The notes: generated by a model from the letters alone, not told the origin. A stretch of DNA of 64,000 nucleotides from an uncultured Thermoguttaceae bacterium (GCA_937951625.1 CALFBP010000039.1:31000-94999), one strand, 5' to 3'; counted from the stretch's first letter, positions 17,978 to 26,738 are shown. Made by a program: numbers and translations.

Positions 17978-20308
17978 TCACGGTCCAGCGAGCGTGTAAC
18001 TCCAAAGGAACATGGCCAGCACGAACAGGCCCACGGTCCCGGCAGCGACCCACATCACGTACTGGCGGATGGCGCCGGTCTGGATCTCGCGGAGCCGCAG
18101 GCCCGCCTCGTAGGTGACGTTCGCCGTGGCGTTCACGGCCCCATCGACGAACAAGCGGTCGATCCAGTCGTCGAAGCGAGAGAAGAGCCGGACGGCCCCG
18201 GCCAAGGCGTGCGCGAGTCCGTCAATGACCACCCGGTCAATCCCCGCGGCCAGGCGCGCGCCTGCTAGCACCGGCCGAACGAAAAGGAACTGGTACAATT
18301 CGTCGAACCACCATTTATTGCGGAGAAAGTCATGCACCGGCCAGAACATCCGAGAAATCACGTCCGCGTCAAGCAACCGCCACCAATAGATCACGGCGGC
18401 CAACAGGAAGCCGGCCACGGCCACCGAGAAGGCGAGGAGCGTGACCGGGACGTGGATTTCGTGGGCGTGCGACAAATGCTCGGCTGGCAGGGTCAAGGTG
18501 GGCAGGAAAAGCCCTTGCGACGCCCCTTCGGCGGTGCCCAACGGCCGAGCTTGTTCCAATAGCGGTTGCAGCCCAAGCTCCGTGCCCGGCACATTCCAGC
18601 CCGCAATCACCGCGAACACGGCCAGAATGACCAGCGGGACGACCATCACGCGAGGCGACTCGTGGGCATGGGCGTAGACGTGCTCGTCGCGCGGCGATCC
18701 CAGGAATGTCATGAACCAGAGACGGAACATGTAGAAGGCAGTCAAGGCGGCCCCGCCAGCGGCGACGTAGAATAGCCAGGCGTAAGATGGATTCTGCCCT
18801 GCGAAAGAGTAGAGCTGCGCCAGGATGCCGTCCTTGGAATAGTACCCGCTCAGGCCGATGACCAGCGGAATGCCCGCCCCCGCAATCGCCAGGCAACCAA
18901 CGAGCATCGTTCCGGCCGTCCAAGGCATCTTTCGCAACAACCCGCCCATGCGCGGCATCTCGTTCGTTCCCGTGGCATGAATCACGGAACCAGAGCATAG
19001 GAACAACAGGGCCTTGAAAAAGGCATGAGTAAACAGGTGGAACAGCCCGGCCACCCAGCCGCCGACCCCCAGGGCCAGCATCATGTAGCCCAACTGGCTC
19101 ACCGTCGAGTAAGCCAGCACTCGTTTGATGTCGGTGGCCGTCAAGGCGATCGTGGCCGCGATAAAAAGCGTGATGCATCCCACGACGGCGATCACCAACA
19201 AGACCTCGGGCGTGAAGACCGGATAGAACCGTCCGACCAGATACACGCCCGCCGCGACCATCGTGGCGGCATGGATCAAGGCGCTGACGGGCGTGGGGCC
19301 TTCCATGGCGTCGGGCAACCAGACGTGGAGCGGGAACTGGGCGCTTTTGCCCACGCAGCCGCAAAAAATCCCCAAACCGGCCACCACCAGCAGACCGTAT
19401 CCCAATCCCTCGGCACGCCACCCGGGAAGTTGCTCCCGAATCGCGTGCTCCGCTTGACGCGCATCCGGCGTCCCCTGGTAAATCGCGGCGATTTCCTCGC
19501 GCGCCGCGAACCGAACCATGCCGTCGGGAACGGTCAGGGCGTGGCCGTGGGCCGCAGGGCCGTGACCGGCTGGCCGGACTTGTTGGAAGATCTCGTCGAA
19601 AGAAAACGTCCCCAGGCCGCTCCACAGGGCCATCAGGCCGACGATCATCCCGAAGTCGCCCACACGGTTGACGATGAACGCCTTGTTCGCCGCGTTCGAC
19701 GCACTTTTCCGCTCGATGTAGAAGCCGATCAACAAATACGAACAAATCCCCACCAGTTCCCAAAAGACGAAGACCATCGCCACGTTGCCGGCGATGACCA
19801 GGCCCAACATGCTGAAGCAGAACAGCGACAGATATTGGAAAAACCGATGGAAACGGCCCCGACGCTTGAGCGTCTGACCGTTGGCCAGCGTCACCAGCGG
19901 ATCGGTCACCTCGTGCAGCTCTTCGTGCATGTAGCCCAGGCTGTAGACATGAATGCATAGGGCCACGACGGTGACCATCGCGAACATGGCCACGGTCAAA
20001 CCGTCGATATAGTAGCCGATCGCGATTTTTAACTCGCCGGCGACTGCCAGGGGGTACCATTCGCCGGCAATAGCTGCGACGGGATGCGCCGCATCGTGCC
20101 CGCCACCCAACGGATGAGCAATCAGCCAAGCGATCAAGGCCAGGATCGAGAGCACGGCCGACGCCGCGATCGCGCCGATGGCCACGTAGCCAGCGCCCTT
20201 GCCCGCATGGCCCATGCGAGGACCGAAAAACACGATCGCCGCGAACGATGCCAGCGGCGTCAACCAGGCGAGCCCCAACAGCAGCGGCAAAACTTGTGCA
20301 AGGTCCAT
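17978..20308 (-). CDS. nuoL: NADH-quinone oxidoreductase subunit L
   Basis: Distal proton-pumping subunit of complex I, 776 residues from ATG 20308 (MDLAQVLP). This ATG overlaps the nuoK TGA by one base (TGATG), which fixes the start; the 130 residues upstream in frame are antisense to nuoK and arginine-rich. Seen: YYIDGLTVAMF, VFVFWELVGICSYLLIGFY, KSAQFPLHVWLPDAMEGPTPVSALIHAATMVAAG, and KRVLAYSTVSQLGYMMLALG. The C-terminus holds the long lateral helix region (DDWIDRLFVDGAVNATANVTYEAG) and a final membrane anchor. It is longer than E. coli NuoL (613), with an enlarged loop near residues 240-300 and an extended C-terminal third. Confidence 0.96.
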   Translation of the reverse strand: MDLAQVLPLLLGLAWLTPLASFAAIVFFGPRMGHAGKGAGYVAIGAIAASAVLSILALIAWLIAHPLGGGHDAAHPVAAIAGEWYPLAVAGELKIAIGYYIDGLTVAMFAMVTVVALCIHVYSLGYMHEELHEVTDPLVTLANGQTLKRRGRFHRFFQYLSLFCFSMLGLVIAGNVAMVFVFWELVGICSYLLIGFYIERKSASNAANKAFIVNRVGDFGMIVGLMALWSGLGTFSFDEIFQQVRPAGHGPAAHGHALTVPDGMVRFAAREEIAAIYQGTPDARQAEHAIREQLPGWRAEGLGYGLLVVAGLGIFCGCVGKSAQFPLHVWLPDAMEGPTPVSALIHAATMVAAGVYLVGRFYPVFTPEVLLVIAVVGCITLFIAATIALTATDIKRVLAYSTVSQLGYMMLALGVGGWVAGLFHLFTHAFFKALLFLCSGSVIHATGTNEMPRMGGLLRKMPWTAGTMLVGCLAIAGAGIPLVIGLSGYYSKDGILAQLYSFAGQNPSYAWLFYVAAGGAALTAFYMFRLWFMTFLGSPRDEHVYAHAHESPRVMVVPLVILAVFAVIAGWNVPGTELGLQPLLEQARPLGTAEGASQGLFLPTLTLPAEHLSHAHEIHVPVTLLAFSVAVAGFLLAAVIYWWRLLDADVISRMFWPVHDFLRNKWWFDELYQFLFVRPVLAGARLAAGIDRVVIDGLAHALAGAVRLFSRFDDWIDRLFVDGAVNATANVTYEAGLRLREIQTGAIRQYVMWVAAGTVGLFVLAMFLWSYTLAGP

Positions 20309-20655
20309 CAGCGTTTCAACTCGTTGGCTTGGTCCACATCCACGGTGGCATGGGCGTTGTAGAAGCTCAGGGCGATGGCCAGGGCCATGGCTGCCTCGGC
20401 CGCGGCCAACACGATCACGAATAACGCCATGAGGTGGCCATCCAACCCGAGCGATGGCGCGCCTCCCGATTGCAGGTACGGACTGCCGAAGGCCACGAAA
20501 TTCAGGTTCGCCCCGTTCAGCACCAACTCGATTCCCATCAAGACGCCGATCGCGTTTCGCTTGGCGGTCATGCAAACCACGCCGCAAACGAACAGGATGG
20601 CGCCGACCACGAGGTAATGCATCAAACTCACGGGTTCTGCAACTGGGTTGATCAT
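20308..20655 (-). CDS. nuoK: NADH-quinone oxidoreductase subunit K
   Basis: Small three-helix complex I membrane subunit, 115 residues. Seen: HYLVVGAILFVCGVV, then RNAIGVLMGIELVLNGANLNFVAF with the conserved Glu of helix 2, and ALFVIVLAAAEAAMALAIAL with the conserved Glu of helix 3. The stop overlaps the start of nuoL by one base, implying translational coupling. A 108-base gap separates it from nuoJ. Confidence 0.96.
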   Translation of the reverse strand: MINPVAEPVSLMHYLVVGAILFVCGVVCMTAKRNAIGVLMGIELVLNGANLNFVAFGSPYLQSGGAPSLGLDGHLMALFVIVLAAAEAAMALAIALSFYNAHATVDVDQANELKR

Positions 20656-20763
20656 GATGGCGAAGGTCGTAGGTCAGGAAATTGGCGAAACGTCGGCGTC
20701 GCGCCACGCGTTTTATATGCCACGGAAGAGCCGATCAATGGTCTTGGCGGCGCACCAGGCCTT

Positions 20764-21408
20764 TTAATCTCCCGGATCTAAGTTGTTGGAATCGCCTGAC
20801 GTAGCGGCCATCGGCGGGGTCGTCGCACGGCGTCTGGCCCGGGCCAGATAGGCTGCCCCGATCAAAACCACCACCAGATGAACCGACACGATCTCAAAAG
20901 GAAGCAAGTAACCGGCCATTCCTTTGCCCAAGGCGGCGTCTGTCCTTTCGGCATTGAGGCGGTCGGCACGAACCCCGAGCAGGGCCAAGCCGATTGGGGT
21001 GGCGGTCGGTTTCGAAACATGGGAACGGTCCGCGACGATTTGGCCTGAATGCGTCCACTTGCCGGCGGTTGTGGCCGCATACAGCAACACGGCCAAAAGC
21101 GACGCGCCGATCAGGCCCACCATGGCCCATTGCGCCCGACTTGTCTGAATGTTGGCCAGCGGCCCACGCGCCGTCAGCATGACCCCGAAAATCAACAACA
21201 CCAGCGTGCCGCCGACGTAGATCATCAGTTGCAGCGCGCCGACGAAGTCCGCGCCCGCCAAGAAGAAAAGGCCCGCCACTGCCCCCAAACAGGCCACCAA
21301 ATAAAACGCCATGCGGACGATGTTGTTCGATAAGACCACGGCCACGGCGAACCCGCAGGCGAGGATCGCCAAAAGATAAAACAGCACAGTGTGGAAAACG
21401 ATACCCAT
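20764..21408 (-). CDS. nuoJ: NADH-quinone oxidoreductase subunit J
   Basis: Complex I membrane subunit, 214 residues. Five hydrophobic stretches are seen, with the family signature FLLAGADFVGALQLMIYVGGTLVLLIFGVML type segment near residues 50-80 (Gly-rich helix 3 with conserved Tyr). A hydrophilic loop of about 45 residues rich in Lys/Arg sits before the last helix, which reads FEIVSVHLVVVLIGAAYLARA. It starts four bases after nuoH ends, so the two are tightly coupled. Confidence 0.94.
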   Translation of the reverse strand: MGIVFHTVLFYLLAILACGFAVAVVLSNNIVRMAFYLVACLGAVAGLFFLAGADFVGALQLMIYVGGTLVLLIFGVMLTARGPLANIQTSRAQWAMVGLIGASLLAVLLYAATTAGKWTHSGQIVADRSHVSKPTATPIGLALLGVRADRLNAERTDAALGKGMAGYLLPFEIVSVHLVVVLIGAAYLARARRRATTPPMAATSGDSNNLDPGD

Positions 21409-21412
21409 CTTG

Positions 21413-22534
21413 TCAACCGCCTCCTGAGCGGAAGATCAGGCCGACCGGGAACGCATAAAGGTAGATCATCGTGCCCACAAACATCACTGCGGCCAACGGG
21501 ATGCAGTATTTCAAACACATGGTCATGACCTGGTCAATCCGCAGCCGCGGGAGCGTCCAGCGGGCCCACATCATCAGGAGCACGCCCAACGTCGCCTTGA
21601 TGAGGATGTTCACCATCCCCAGAAAATTGCCGAAGTAGGCTAAGAGCGCATGGGGTTCATAGCCTGTGGCCGGGTTCGGCGCCAGCCCGAGCCACACGGT
21701 GATCGGCAGCGGCCCATTCCATCCGCCCAAGAACAGGATTGCCGCCAACATGCTGACGGCGAACATGGAAGCGTATTCGGCCATGAAGAACACGCTCCAG
21801 CGAAAACCCGAATACTCCGTGAGGAACCCGGCTACGAGTTCGCTTTCGGCTTCCGGCAGGTCGAAGGGGGCGCGGTTCACGCTCGCCACCGCACAGGTGA
21901 AGTAGATGAAGAACGTGATGAACAGGAAAGGGTTGTGGAAAATCAGCCAATTCCACGCCCAGCCCGCCTGCATGTTGCCAATGGCCACCAAGTCCATCGT
22001 TCCCGCGACCATCACGGGGATCACCGCGCAGAGGGCCAGTGGGACTTCGTAACTGACGACTTGAGCGGCTTCGCGCATCGCCCCGAAGAGCGACCATTTC
22101 GAACCCGAGGCATAACCGCCCAGAATCACCCCCAGCACCTCCAGACCCGCCACGGCCAGGACGAAAAACACGGCGATGTCCAATGGCTGGGCGACCCAGC
22201 CGTTGGCGAAGGGCAAGGCCAGGTAGACGCAGAAGGAGGCGCAGAAGCTGACGTAAGGAGCGGTGCGAAACAACAAGGGGTCGGCATTTCTGGGGATGAT
22301 GTCCTCTTTGCTGACGAGCTTCAAGCCGTCGGCCACGGCCTGGAGCCAACCGAAGCGTCCACCGACCCGCGTCGGCCCCAAGCGATCCTGAATCCGGCCC
22401 GCCACTTTTCGTTCCGCCCAGGTGAACGCCGCTGCCGCAGTCAGCGCTAAGGTCAGAATCAGCGTCACATGCACCAGCGCGGCCAGCGTCAGGGCCAACC
22501 AACTTGGCAGCCAAATTGCTAGGAAATCCGCCAC
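21413..22534 (-). CDS. nuoH: NADH-quinone oxidoreductase subunit H
   Basis: Subunit lining the quinone chamber at the arm junction of complex I, 373 residues. Seen: FTWAERKVAGRIQDRLGPTRVG near residue 40, QAVADGLKLVSKEDIIP, FDLPEAESELVAGFLTEYSG (acidic quinone-site loop), and RWTLPRLRIDQVM near the C-terminus. All are diagnostic of NuoH. It follows nuoD by 140 bases. In the usual bacterial order nuoE, nuoF and nuoG would lie in that gap; it is far too small to hold them and shows no remnant I can recognise. Confidence 0.96.
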   Translation of the reverse strand: MADFLAIWLPSWLALTLAALVHVTLILTLALTAAAAFTWAERKVAGRIQDRLGPTRVGGRFGWLQAVADGLKLVSKEDIIPRNADPLLFRTAPYVSFCASFCVYLALPFANGWVAQPLDIAVFFVLAVAGLEVLGVILGGYASGSKWSLFGAMREAAQVVSYEVPLALCAVIPVMVAGTMDLVAIGNMQAGWAWNWLIFHNPFLFITFFIYFTCAVASVNRAPFDLPEAESELVAGFLTEYSGFRWSVFFMAEYASMFAVSMLAAILFLGGWNGPLPITVWLGLAPNPATGYEPHALLAYFGNFLGMVNILIKATLGVLLMMWARWTLPRLRIDQVMTMCLKYCIPLAAVMFVGTMIYLYAFPVGLIFRSGGG

Positions 22535-22674
22535 AGTATGTCAATCCTCAATGCGACTCTCGAATGCAAAGCAGCTTGCCACGATGGAAAGCGGATGCTG
22601 GACGGTCTCGGACCACGCTCCGAGCGAACGTTGCACGCGCTTGGCCAGGACTCGGTTCTCGCTCCAACTCACCT

Positions 22675-23889
22675 TCAACGGTCGATTTCTCCCAAAACAA
22701 TGTCCAGCGACCCGAGGATGGCGGGCACGTCGGCAATCAGGCAGCCACGGCACAGCTCGGAGAGCACCGAGAGGTTGCAAAAACTGCTGCTTCGGGCCCT
22801 CGCCCGCCAAGGAATCGCCGCGCCGTCGCTGACGATCATGAACCCCATCTGGCCTTTAGGGGCCTCGGTCTCCAAATAGACCTCGCCCTTGGGGAGCTTC
22901 TGCATCAACTTGATCGGCTCGCCGATGCCGCCTTTGGCCCGCGAATACTTCTCCATTCCCTGCCGGATCAAGCGCATCGACTCCACGCACTCCAACATCC
23001 GGACATAATAACGGTGCCAACAATCGCCGAGCACGGCCGCCTTGGGCACCGGATGCCCGGGTCGCTCCACAGGATACCGGCCGTTGGTCTGTGCGATCAC
23101 GTGGAATTCGTAGCCCTCGTACATCCGCGTGTACCAAGGGTCGCCGTCGCGTCGCAGGTCCCAAGCGACACCGCTTCCGCGAAGTACCGGGCCCGTGCAG
23201 CCATAATCGATCGCCACCTCCGCCGGCAAGACACCGATGCCGGCAGTACGGCGGATGAAAATCGTGTTGTCGGTCAACAGGGCGTGGAGTTCATCGACCA
23301 CAGGCTCGAATTCGTTCAGGAACTTCTCGCATTTTTCCAACCATCCCGAGGGAAAATCGGCCATCGCCCCGCCGATGGTGATGTAGCTATAGGTCAACCG
23401 CGCGCCGCAGACCAGCTCGAACAGGTCGTAGATTTTCTCGCGTTCGCGAAAGGCATACATGAAGGGCGTGAAACTGCCCAGGTCCAGACCATACGTGCCC
23501 GCCGCAACGAGATGGCTGGCGATGCGGTTCAATTCCACGATGATCACGCGGAGGTGCCTGGCTTTCTCCGGCACCTCCAACTTCAGCAGCTTCTCGACGC
23601 ACAACGACCAGCCCAGATTCATGTTCATCCCGGCCAGGTAATCCATGCGGTCGGTGTAGGGGATCCATTGGCGCGGGCTGACGTTCTCGCCGATTTTCTC
23701 AGCACAGCGATGGAGATAGCCGATGTGGGGCGTAGCTTCCAGCACGACCTCTCCATCGGTTCGCAGAACCACCCGAAGCACGCCGTGGGTGCTGGGGTGC
23801 TGAGGTCCCATGTTGATCAGGATTTCGTCGGTGCGTACGTCGCATTCCGCTACTTCGGGATCAACGCCTTCGACCGCCATCCCCTTCAC
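22675..23889 (-). CDS. nuoD: NADH-quinone oxidoreductase subunit D
   Basis: 49-kDa-type peripheral-arm subunit forming the quinone site, 404 residues. Seen: NMGPQHPSTHGVLRVVLRTDGE with the quinone-site His, TPHIGYLHRCAEK, YTDRMDYLAGMNMN, TGPVLRGSGVAWDLR and the canonical ending GSLDIVLGEIDR. The start ATG at 23889 overlaps the nuoC stop by four bases (ATGA), so the pair is translationally coupled. C and D are separate genes here, not fused as in E. coli. Confidence 0.97.
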   Translation of the reverse strand: MKGMAVEGVDPEVAECDVRTDEILINMGPQHPSTHGVLRVVLRTDGEVVLEATPHIGYLHRCAEKIGENVSPRQWIPYTDRMDYLAGMNMNLGWSLCVEKLLKLEVPEKARHLRVIIVELNRIASHLVAAGTYGLDLGSFTPFMYAFREREKIYDLFELVCGARLTYSYITIGGAMADFPSGWLEKCEKFLNEFEPVVDELHALLTDNTIFIRRTAGIGVLPAEVAIDYGCTGPVLRGSGVAWDLRRDGDPWYTRMYEGYEFHVIAQTNGRYPVERPGHPVPKAAVLGDCWHRYYVRMLECVESMRLIRQGMEKYSRAKGGIGEPIKLMQKLPKGEVYLETEAPKGQMGFMIVSDGAAIPWRARARSSSFCNLSVLSELCRGCLIADVPAILGSLDIVLGEIDR

Positions 23890-24410
23890 CTCCCGCGTAT
23901 CCCTTGGTACTCCAATGGCATTACATAATCTTTCCGAAGCGGATGTCCCTCCCAGTCTTCAGGACAAAGAATCCGCTCCAAACGCGGATGGCCGAGAAAA
24001 CGCACGCCCATCAGGTCGTACACCTCGCGCTCGTGCCAGTTGGCCGTGCTCCACACGCTACACACCGAAGGGACCTCGGGAAGCTGGCCCTCCACTCCGT
24101 CTTTCCAGCGCGGTAAGATCGTCTTCAACACCAAGCGATGGCGATGAACCATGCTCTCCAGATGATAGATCAACTCGATCCGCGGCTGACCCTCGATCTT
24201 TCGCTTCGGGTCGGTTTGAAGGTAATCGACGCCCGTGATGCAGTGGAGAAAATCAAATCGCAGTCGCGGTTCATCGCGAAGAAATCGGGCCACCTCGGCA
24301 ACTGCCTCGGGCAGGACCTCGATCCAGGGGTCGATCGCTTCCGCGACCACCCCAACGACCCGCTCCCCAAATCGCTCCGCGACCAATTTCGCGATCTCGC
24401 TGAACTCCAT
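23886..24410 (-). CDS. nuoC: NADH-quinone oxidoreductase subunit C
   Basis: 30-kDa-type peripheral-arm subunit, 174 residues from ATG 24410 (MEFSEIAKL); upstream in-frame residues look non-coding. Seen: LHCITGVDY, RIELIYHLESMVHRHRLVLKT, VCSVWSTANWHEREVYDLMGVRFLGHPRLERILCPEDWEGHPLRKDY, the full 30-kDa signature. The last residues overlap nuoD. Directly upstream, after 38 bases, is nuoA; nuoB, which normally lies between A and C, is not there. Confidence 0.96.
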   Translation of the reverse strand: MEFSEIAKLVAERFGERVVGVVAEAIDPWIEVLPEAVAEVARFLRDEPRLRFDFLHCITGVDYLQTDPKRKIEGQPRIELIYHLESMVHRHRLVLKTILPRWKDGVEGQLPEVPSVCSVWSTANWHEREVYDLMGVRFLGHPRLERILCPEDWEGHPLRKDYVMPLEYQGIRGR

Positions 24411-24448
24411 ACGATGACTTTCTTGAACGCCGCGCGGCGTCGCCTGCC

Positions 24449-25096
24449 TCAACCCACCGGAGTCCCGGCATCTTCTCGTACCGCGGCCCGGACGACACGA
24501 TCGGAAGACGCTTCCCCTGGAATGCCAACTCTCTCGGGTATGGCACGCACCCAGTTCAAATCTCCGCGGCTCCAAACATACGCGAAACCTACCATCAGCA
24601 CGAGGAAAAACACCGCCATGTCGGCCATGGCGGCCAAGGCCAACTTCCGCGCAGATTCACGGATCCTGGCGGCATCCGCTGCGTTCCAATCGGAACCGCG
24701 AGTCTGGGACGCTGGCACCCCCAGTTGACGCATCTGTTCGGCCACCCAAGCCGACCCTTGACCAGCAGCGGCTGCTTCGCCAACGCCGGAATCCACCGCG
24801 GCAACAACGGGAGACGATCCCAATTTCGCCGCCTTACCAAACACCGTGGCCCATGGAAAAAAGAATGCGACTTCGACATCGAAAATAAGGAAAACCAGCG
24901 CCACCACGTAGAAGCGGAGGTCGAACTGGACGTAGCTCGTGCCCACGGTCCGTTCACCGCACTCGTAGGTCTCGAGCTTCTCCAAGCTGGGCGACTGAGG
25001 CCGCACCAGTCGCCCCAAGAGCAAGGCCACCAGCACAACGCCAAAAGCCGCTGAGGCGAACAAAACCAGATAGGCCACGACGGAGGTCGGACTCAT
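24449..25096 (-). CDS. nuoA: NADH-quinone oxidoreductase subunit A, enlarged
   Basis: Small membrane subunit at the arm junction of complex I. Start at ATG 25096 (MSPTSVV); a TTG at 25108 is an alternative. Diagnostic segments: ETYECGERTVGTSYVQFDLRFYVVALVFLIFDVEVAFFFPW near residues 45-85, including the loop Cys and the acidic helix-2 residues. The last helix is MADMAVFFLVLMVGFAYVWSRGDLNW. At 215 residues it is well above the usual 120-150: about 60 extra polar, Ala/Gly-rich residues lie between helices 2 and 3, plus a 30-residue tail after the last helix. The reading frame is continuous, so this is an insertion rather than an error. Confidence 0.93.
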   Translation of the reverse strand: MSPTSVVAYLVLFASAAFGVVLVALLLGRLVRPQSPSLEKLETYECGERTVGTSYVQFDLRFYVVALVFLIFDVEVAFFFPWATVFGKAAKLGSSPVVAAVDSGVGEAAAAGQGSAWVAEQMRQLGVPASQTRGSDWNAADAARIRESARKLALAAMADMAVFFLVLMVGFAYVWSRGDLNWVRAIPERVGIPGEASSDRVVRAAVREDAGTPVG

Positions 25097-25235
25097 GGCG
25101 GGCAGCAATAGTTCCCGGGAATGGTGTCGGAAAGTCCGAATGGCTCGCTCATTCTAAACCGAGCGAAATGTTTTGCAACCCTCTCCGTATTCTCACTCAC
25201 CCGCCCAGCTTGCCCACCGCGGAACCTTCCCTTCC

Positions 25236-25694
25236 CTACCAGTCGATCCTCTGGCGGCCACGATAGCCTGCGTCGCATTCATGCCAATAGGCCACCTCGG
25301 GCTCTCCCAGTTGCCAGCAAAGATAAATCATCCGTCCGTTGCGAATTGACGGAAAATCCACAATCCCATCCGTGGCGCTCTTGGCCTCCACCCCCAACTG
25401 CCGCAGTTCGTCTACATATTCCATAATCCGACGACTGTCCGCCTCCAGCTCGCGCTCCATTTGCGCCAACTCTTCCTCATAGGGGTCTTTAGCCCTACGG
25501 CGATTCGTACGTGCGACACTGAGCAAACGTTGACGCCGCTGAGCAACATCACGACCAAGCTGGACGAGATCCGTTACGATCGCCCGCACCAGTGGCAGCG
25601 CCGCATTCGCCTCACGTACGGTAAACGTCCGTACCGCCGCCGAACGATCGTGGGCAGAATGGACCGAGCTAGGAACGCCCTTCTCTTCCCCCAT
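25236..25694 (-). CDS. DUF2203-type protein inside the complex I cluster
   Basis: 152 residues from ATG 25694 (MGEEKGVP). The core TFTVREANAALPLVRAIVTDLVQLGRDVAQRR and the C-terminal DFPSIRNGRMIYLCWQLGEPEVAYWHECDAGYRGRQ match what I recall of the DUF2203 family: a helical N-terminal part with a long coiled-coil-like stretch (residues 55-100), then a short beta-rich end. The function of that family is unknown to me. It sits between nuoI (13 bases upstream in transcription) and nuoA (139 bases downstream), so it is probably co-transcribed with complex I. A role in assembly is possible but is only guilt by association. Confidence 0.75.
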   Translation of the reverse strand: MGEEKGVPSSVHSAHDRSAAVRTFTVREANAALPLVRAIVTDLVQLGRDVAQRRQRLLSVARTNRRRAKDPYEEELAQMERELEADSRRIMEYVDELRQLGVEAKSATDGIVDFPSIRNGRMIYLCWQLGEPEVAYWHECDAGYRGRQRIDW

Positions 25695-25707
25695 TCGGAT
25701 TGCCCGA

Positions 25708-26265
25708 CTATTGGTTGGGACCGCCGTGCACTGGAGCAACAACGTGTTTCGACGCAACCACCGCCGCCGGGTTCAACGTCGCCCGACCCCAGGCGATCTC
25801 CGGAGGAATGCGGGAAAAGTCAACAATGCAATAATCGCGACGGTAAGCGCTTAAATCATGAACTCCACCCATGAAAATGCAGTCTACCGGGCACGACTCC
25901 GTGCAAATCCCACAAAACATGCACTTGGTGTAATCGATCACGAAACTCGTGACGCGGAACCCCTTGCGGCCCTCAACGCGTTCTTTCCCGATGTAGATGC
26001 AGTCCACCGGACACTCCCGCGCACAACGGTCGCAGGCAATGCAACTGGTCAAGTCGTAGCGATGGAAACCGCGGTAGCGGGGGGCCGGTGTTAACGGCAA
26101 CTCGGGGTATTCGAAGTGCTCGGTGAACGTCTTGCGTATCGGGTGGTACGTTTTCCCCCAATTACGTATAGTCACCCAAAAGGCATTCGCAACGGTGCCA
26201 ATCGCTTGAAACAAATTGGTAAACCAATCCACTAAACTCGAGGCGCTATTCCCTCTAATGGTCAC
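25708..26265 (-). CDS. nuoI: NADH-quinone oxidoreductase subunit I
   Basis: Ferredoxin-like peripheral subunit carrying clusters N6a and N6b, 185 residues. The two cysteine sets are CIACDRCARECPVDCIYIG and CMFCGICTESCPVDCIFMGG. The preceding helix and RYRGFHRYDL are typical. I choose GTG 26265 (VTIRGNS) because AAAGGAGGGAA lies seven bases upstream on the minus strand; the in-frame ATG at 26319 lacks such a site. The gene is displaced: nuoI normally follows nuoH, but here it is first in the cluster, ahead of the DUF2203 gene and nuoA. Confidence 0.93.
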   Translation of the reverse strand: MTIRGNSASSLVDWFTNLFQAIGTVANAFWVTIRNWGKTYHPIRKTFTEHFEYPELPLTPAPRYRGFHRYDLTSCIACDRCARECPVDCIYIGKERVEGRKGFRVTSFVIDYTKCMFCGICTESCPVDCIFMGGVHDLSAYRRDYCIVDFSRIPPEIAWGRATLNPAAVVASKHVVAPVHGGPNQ

Positions 26266-26270
26266 TAAAT

Positions 26271-26281
26271 TTCCCTCCTTT
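26271..26281 (-). promoter_or_regulatory. Strong ribosome-binding site fixing the nuoI GTG start
   Basis: Read on the minus strand this is AAAGGAGGGAA, a near-perfect anti-16S match, with the GTG of nuoI about six to seven bases downstream. It decides between the GTG at 26265 and the upstream ATG at 26319. Confidence 0.7.
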
Positions 26282-26399
26282 GATTGATAAAAACCAACTG
26301 CCGCCCGAAACTTACTCATAAAATTAATCCAACCCCTCCACAATGGGGAATATCCTAAGCACAGGCGGAGTACCTTGCTCGGTTTTGCGGCCCGACCCT

Positions 26400-26412
26400 G
26401 TTTAATTTAAAC
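26400..26412. promoter_or_regulatory. Perfect 13-bp AT-rich palindrome upstream of nuoI and csrA
   Basis: GTTTAATTTAAAC is a perfect dyad centred on 26406, in an AT-rich patch between divergent nuoI and csrA, about 135 bases ahead of the nuoI start. It could be an operator for a dimeric regulator; the binding protein is unknown. The rest of the 26282-26665 interval holds no gene I can support. Confidence 0.35.
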
Positions 26413-26665
26413 CTAAGCCGTTTATCCCCTAAGACATGGGGTTCGGACAGTCAGGATAGAATTTAACATTCGGTAGTAAGAAACCGTTGACCATTATATT
26501 CATAGCCTGCCGAATTGGTAAAGCATTCGGGACGGGACCCCATCCAATCGAGCGAATCGGTTATGATGCCCCTGGCTCGAATTCCCCACTTAAAACCCGC
26601 AAACGGTGGTATGCATACTTGACTACCAGCATTTCTGTGCCTATTCTGGAGTAAGGCGGTTCCTG

Positions 26666-26712
26666 TGCGCAAATAACCAAATGTTTGCGCAGCGGTCCTC
26701 CCATGCGGGAGG
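26666..26712 (+). promoter_or_regulatory. Structured csrA 5' leader with two hairpins
   Basis: Hairpin 1 pairs TGCGCAAA (26666-26673) with TTTGCGCA (26684-26691), a perfect eight-pair stem. Hairpin 2 pairs CCTCCC (26697-26702) with GGGAGG (26707-26712), followed by TTTT, so it resembles a weak attenuator. The csrA ribosome site AAGGAA is at 26727-26732 and a second GGA overlaps the start codon. CsrA binds GGA motifs in such leaders in other bacteria, so autoregulation is plausible. Confidence 0.5.
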
Positions 26713-26738
26713 TTTTACCGGTGTCTAAGGAACGTAGG

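Noticed and set aside
18369..20129. 586-residue minus-strand frame within nuoL
   Set aside because: Out-of-frame reading of nuoL, Arg/Gly/Pro-rich; the nuoL frame holds all conserved motifs.
22504..23928. 474-residue plus-strand frame opposite nuoD
   Set aside because: Antisense shadow of nuoD with no recognisable domain.
24411..24448. Hidden or truncated nuoB between nuoA and nuoC
   Set aside because: The gap is only 38 bases and has no N2-type cysteine motif in any frame.
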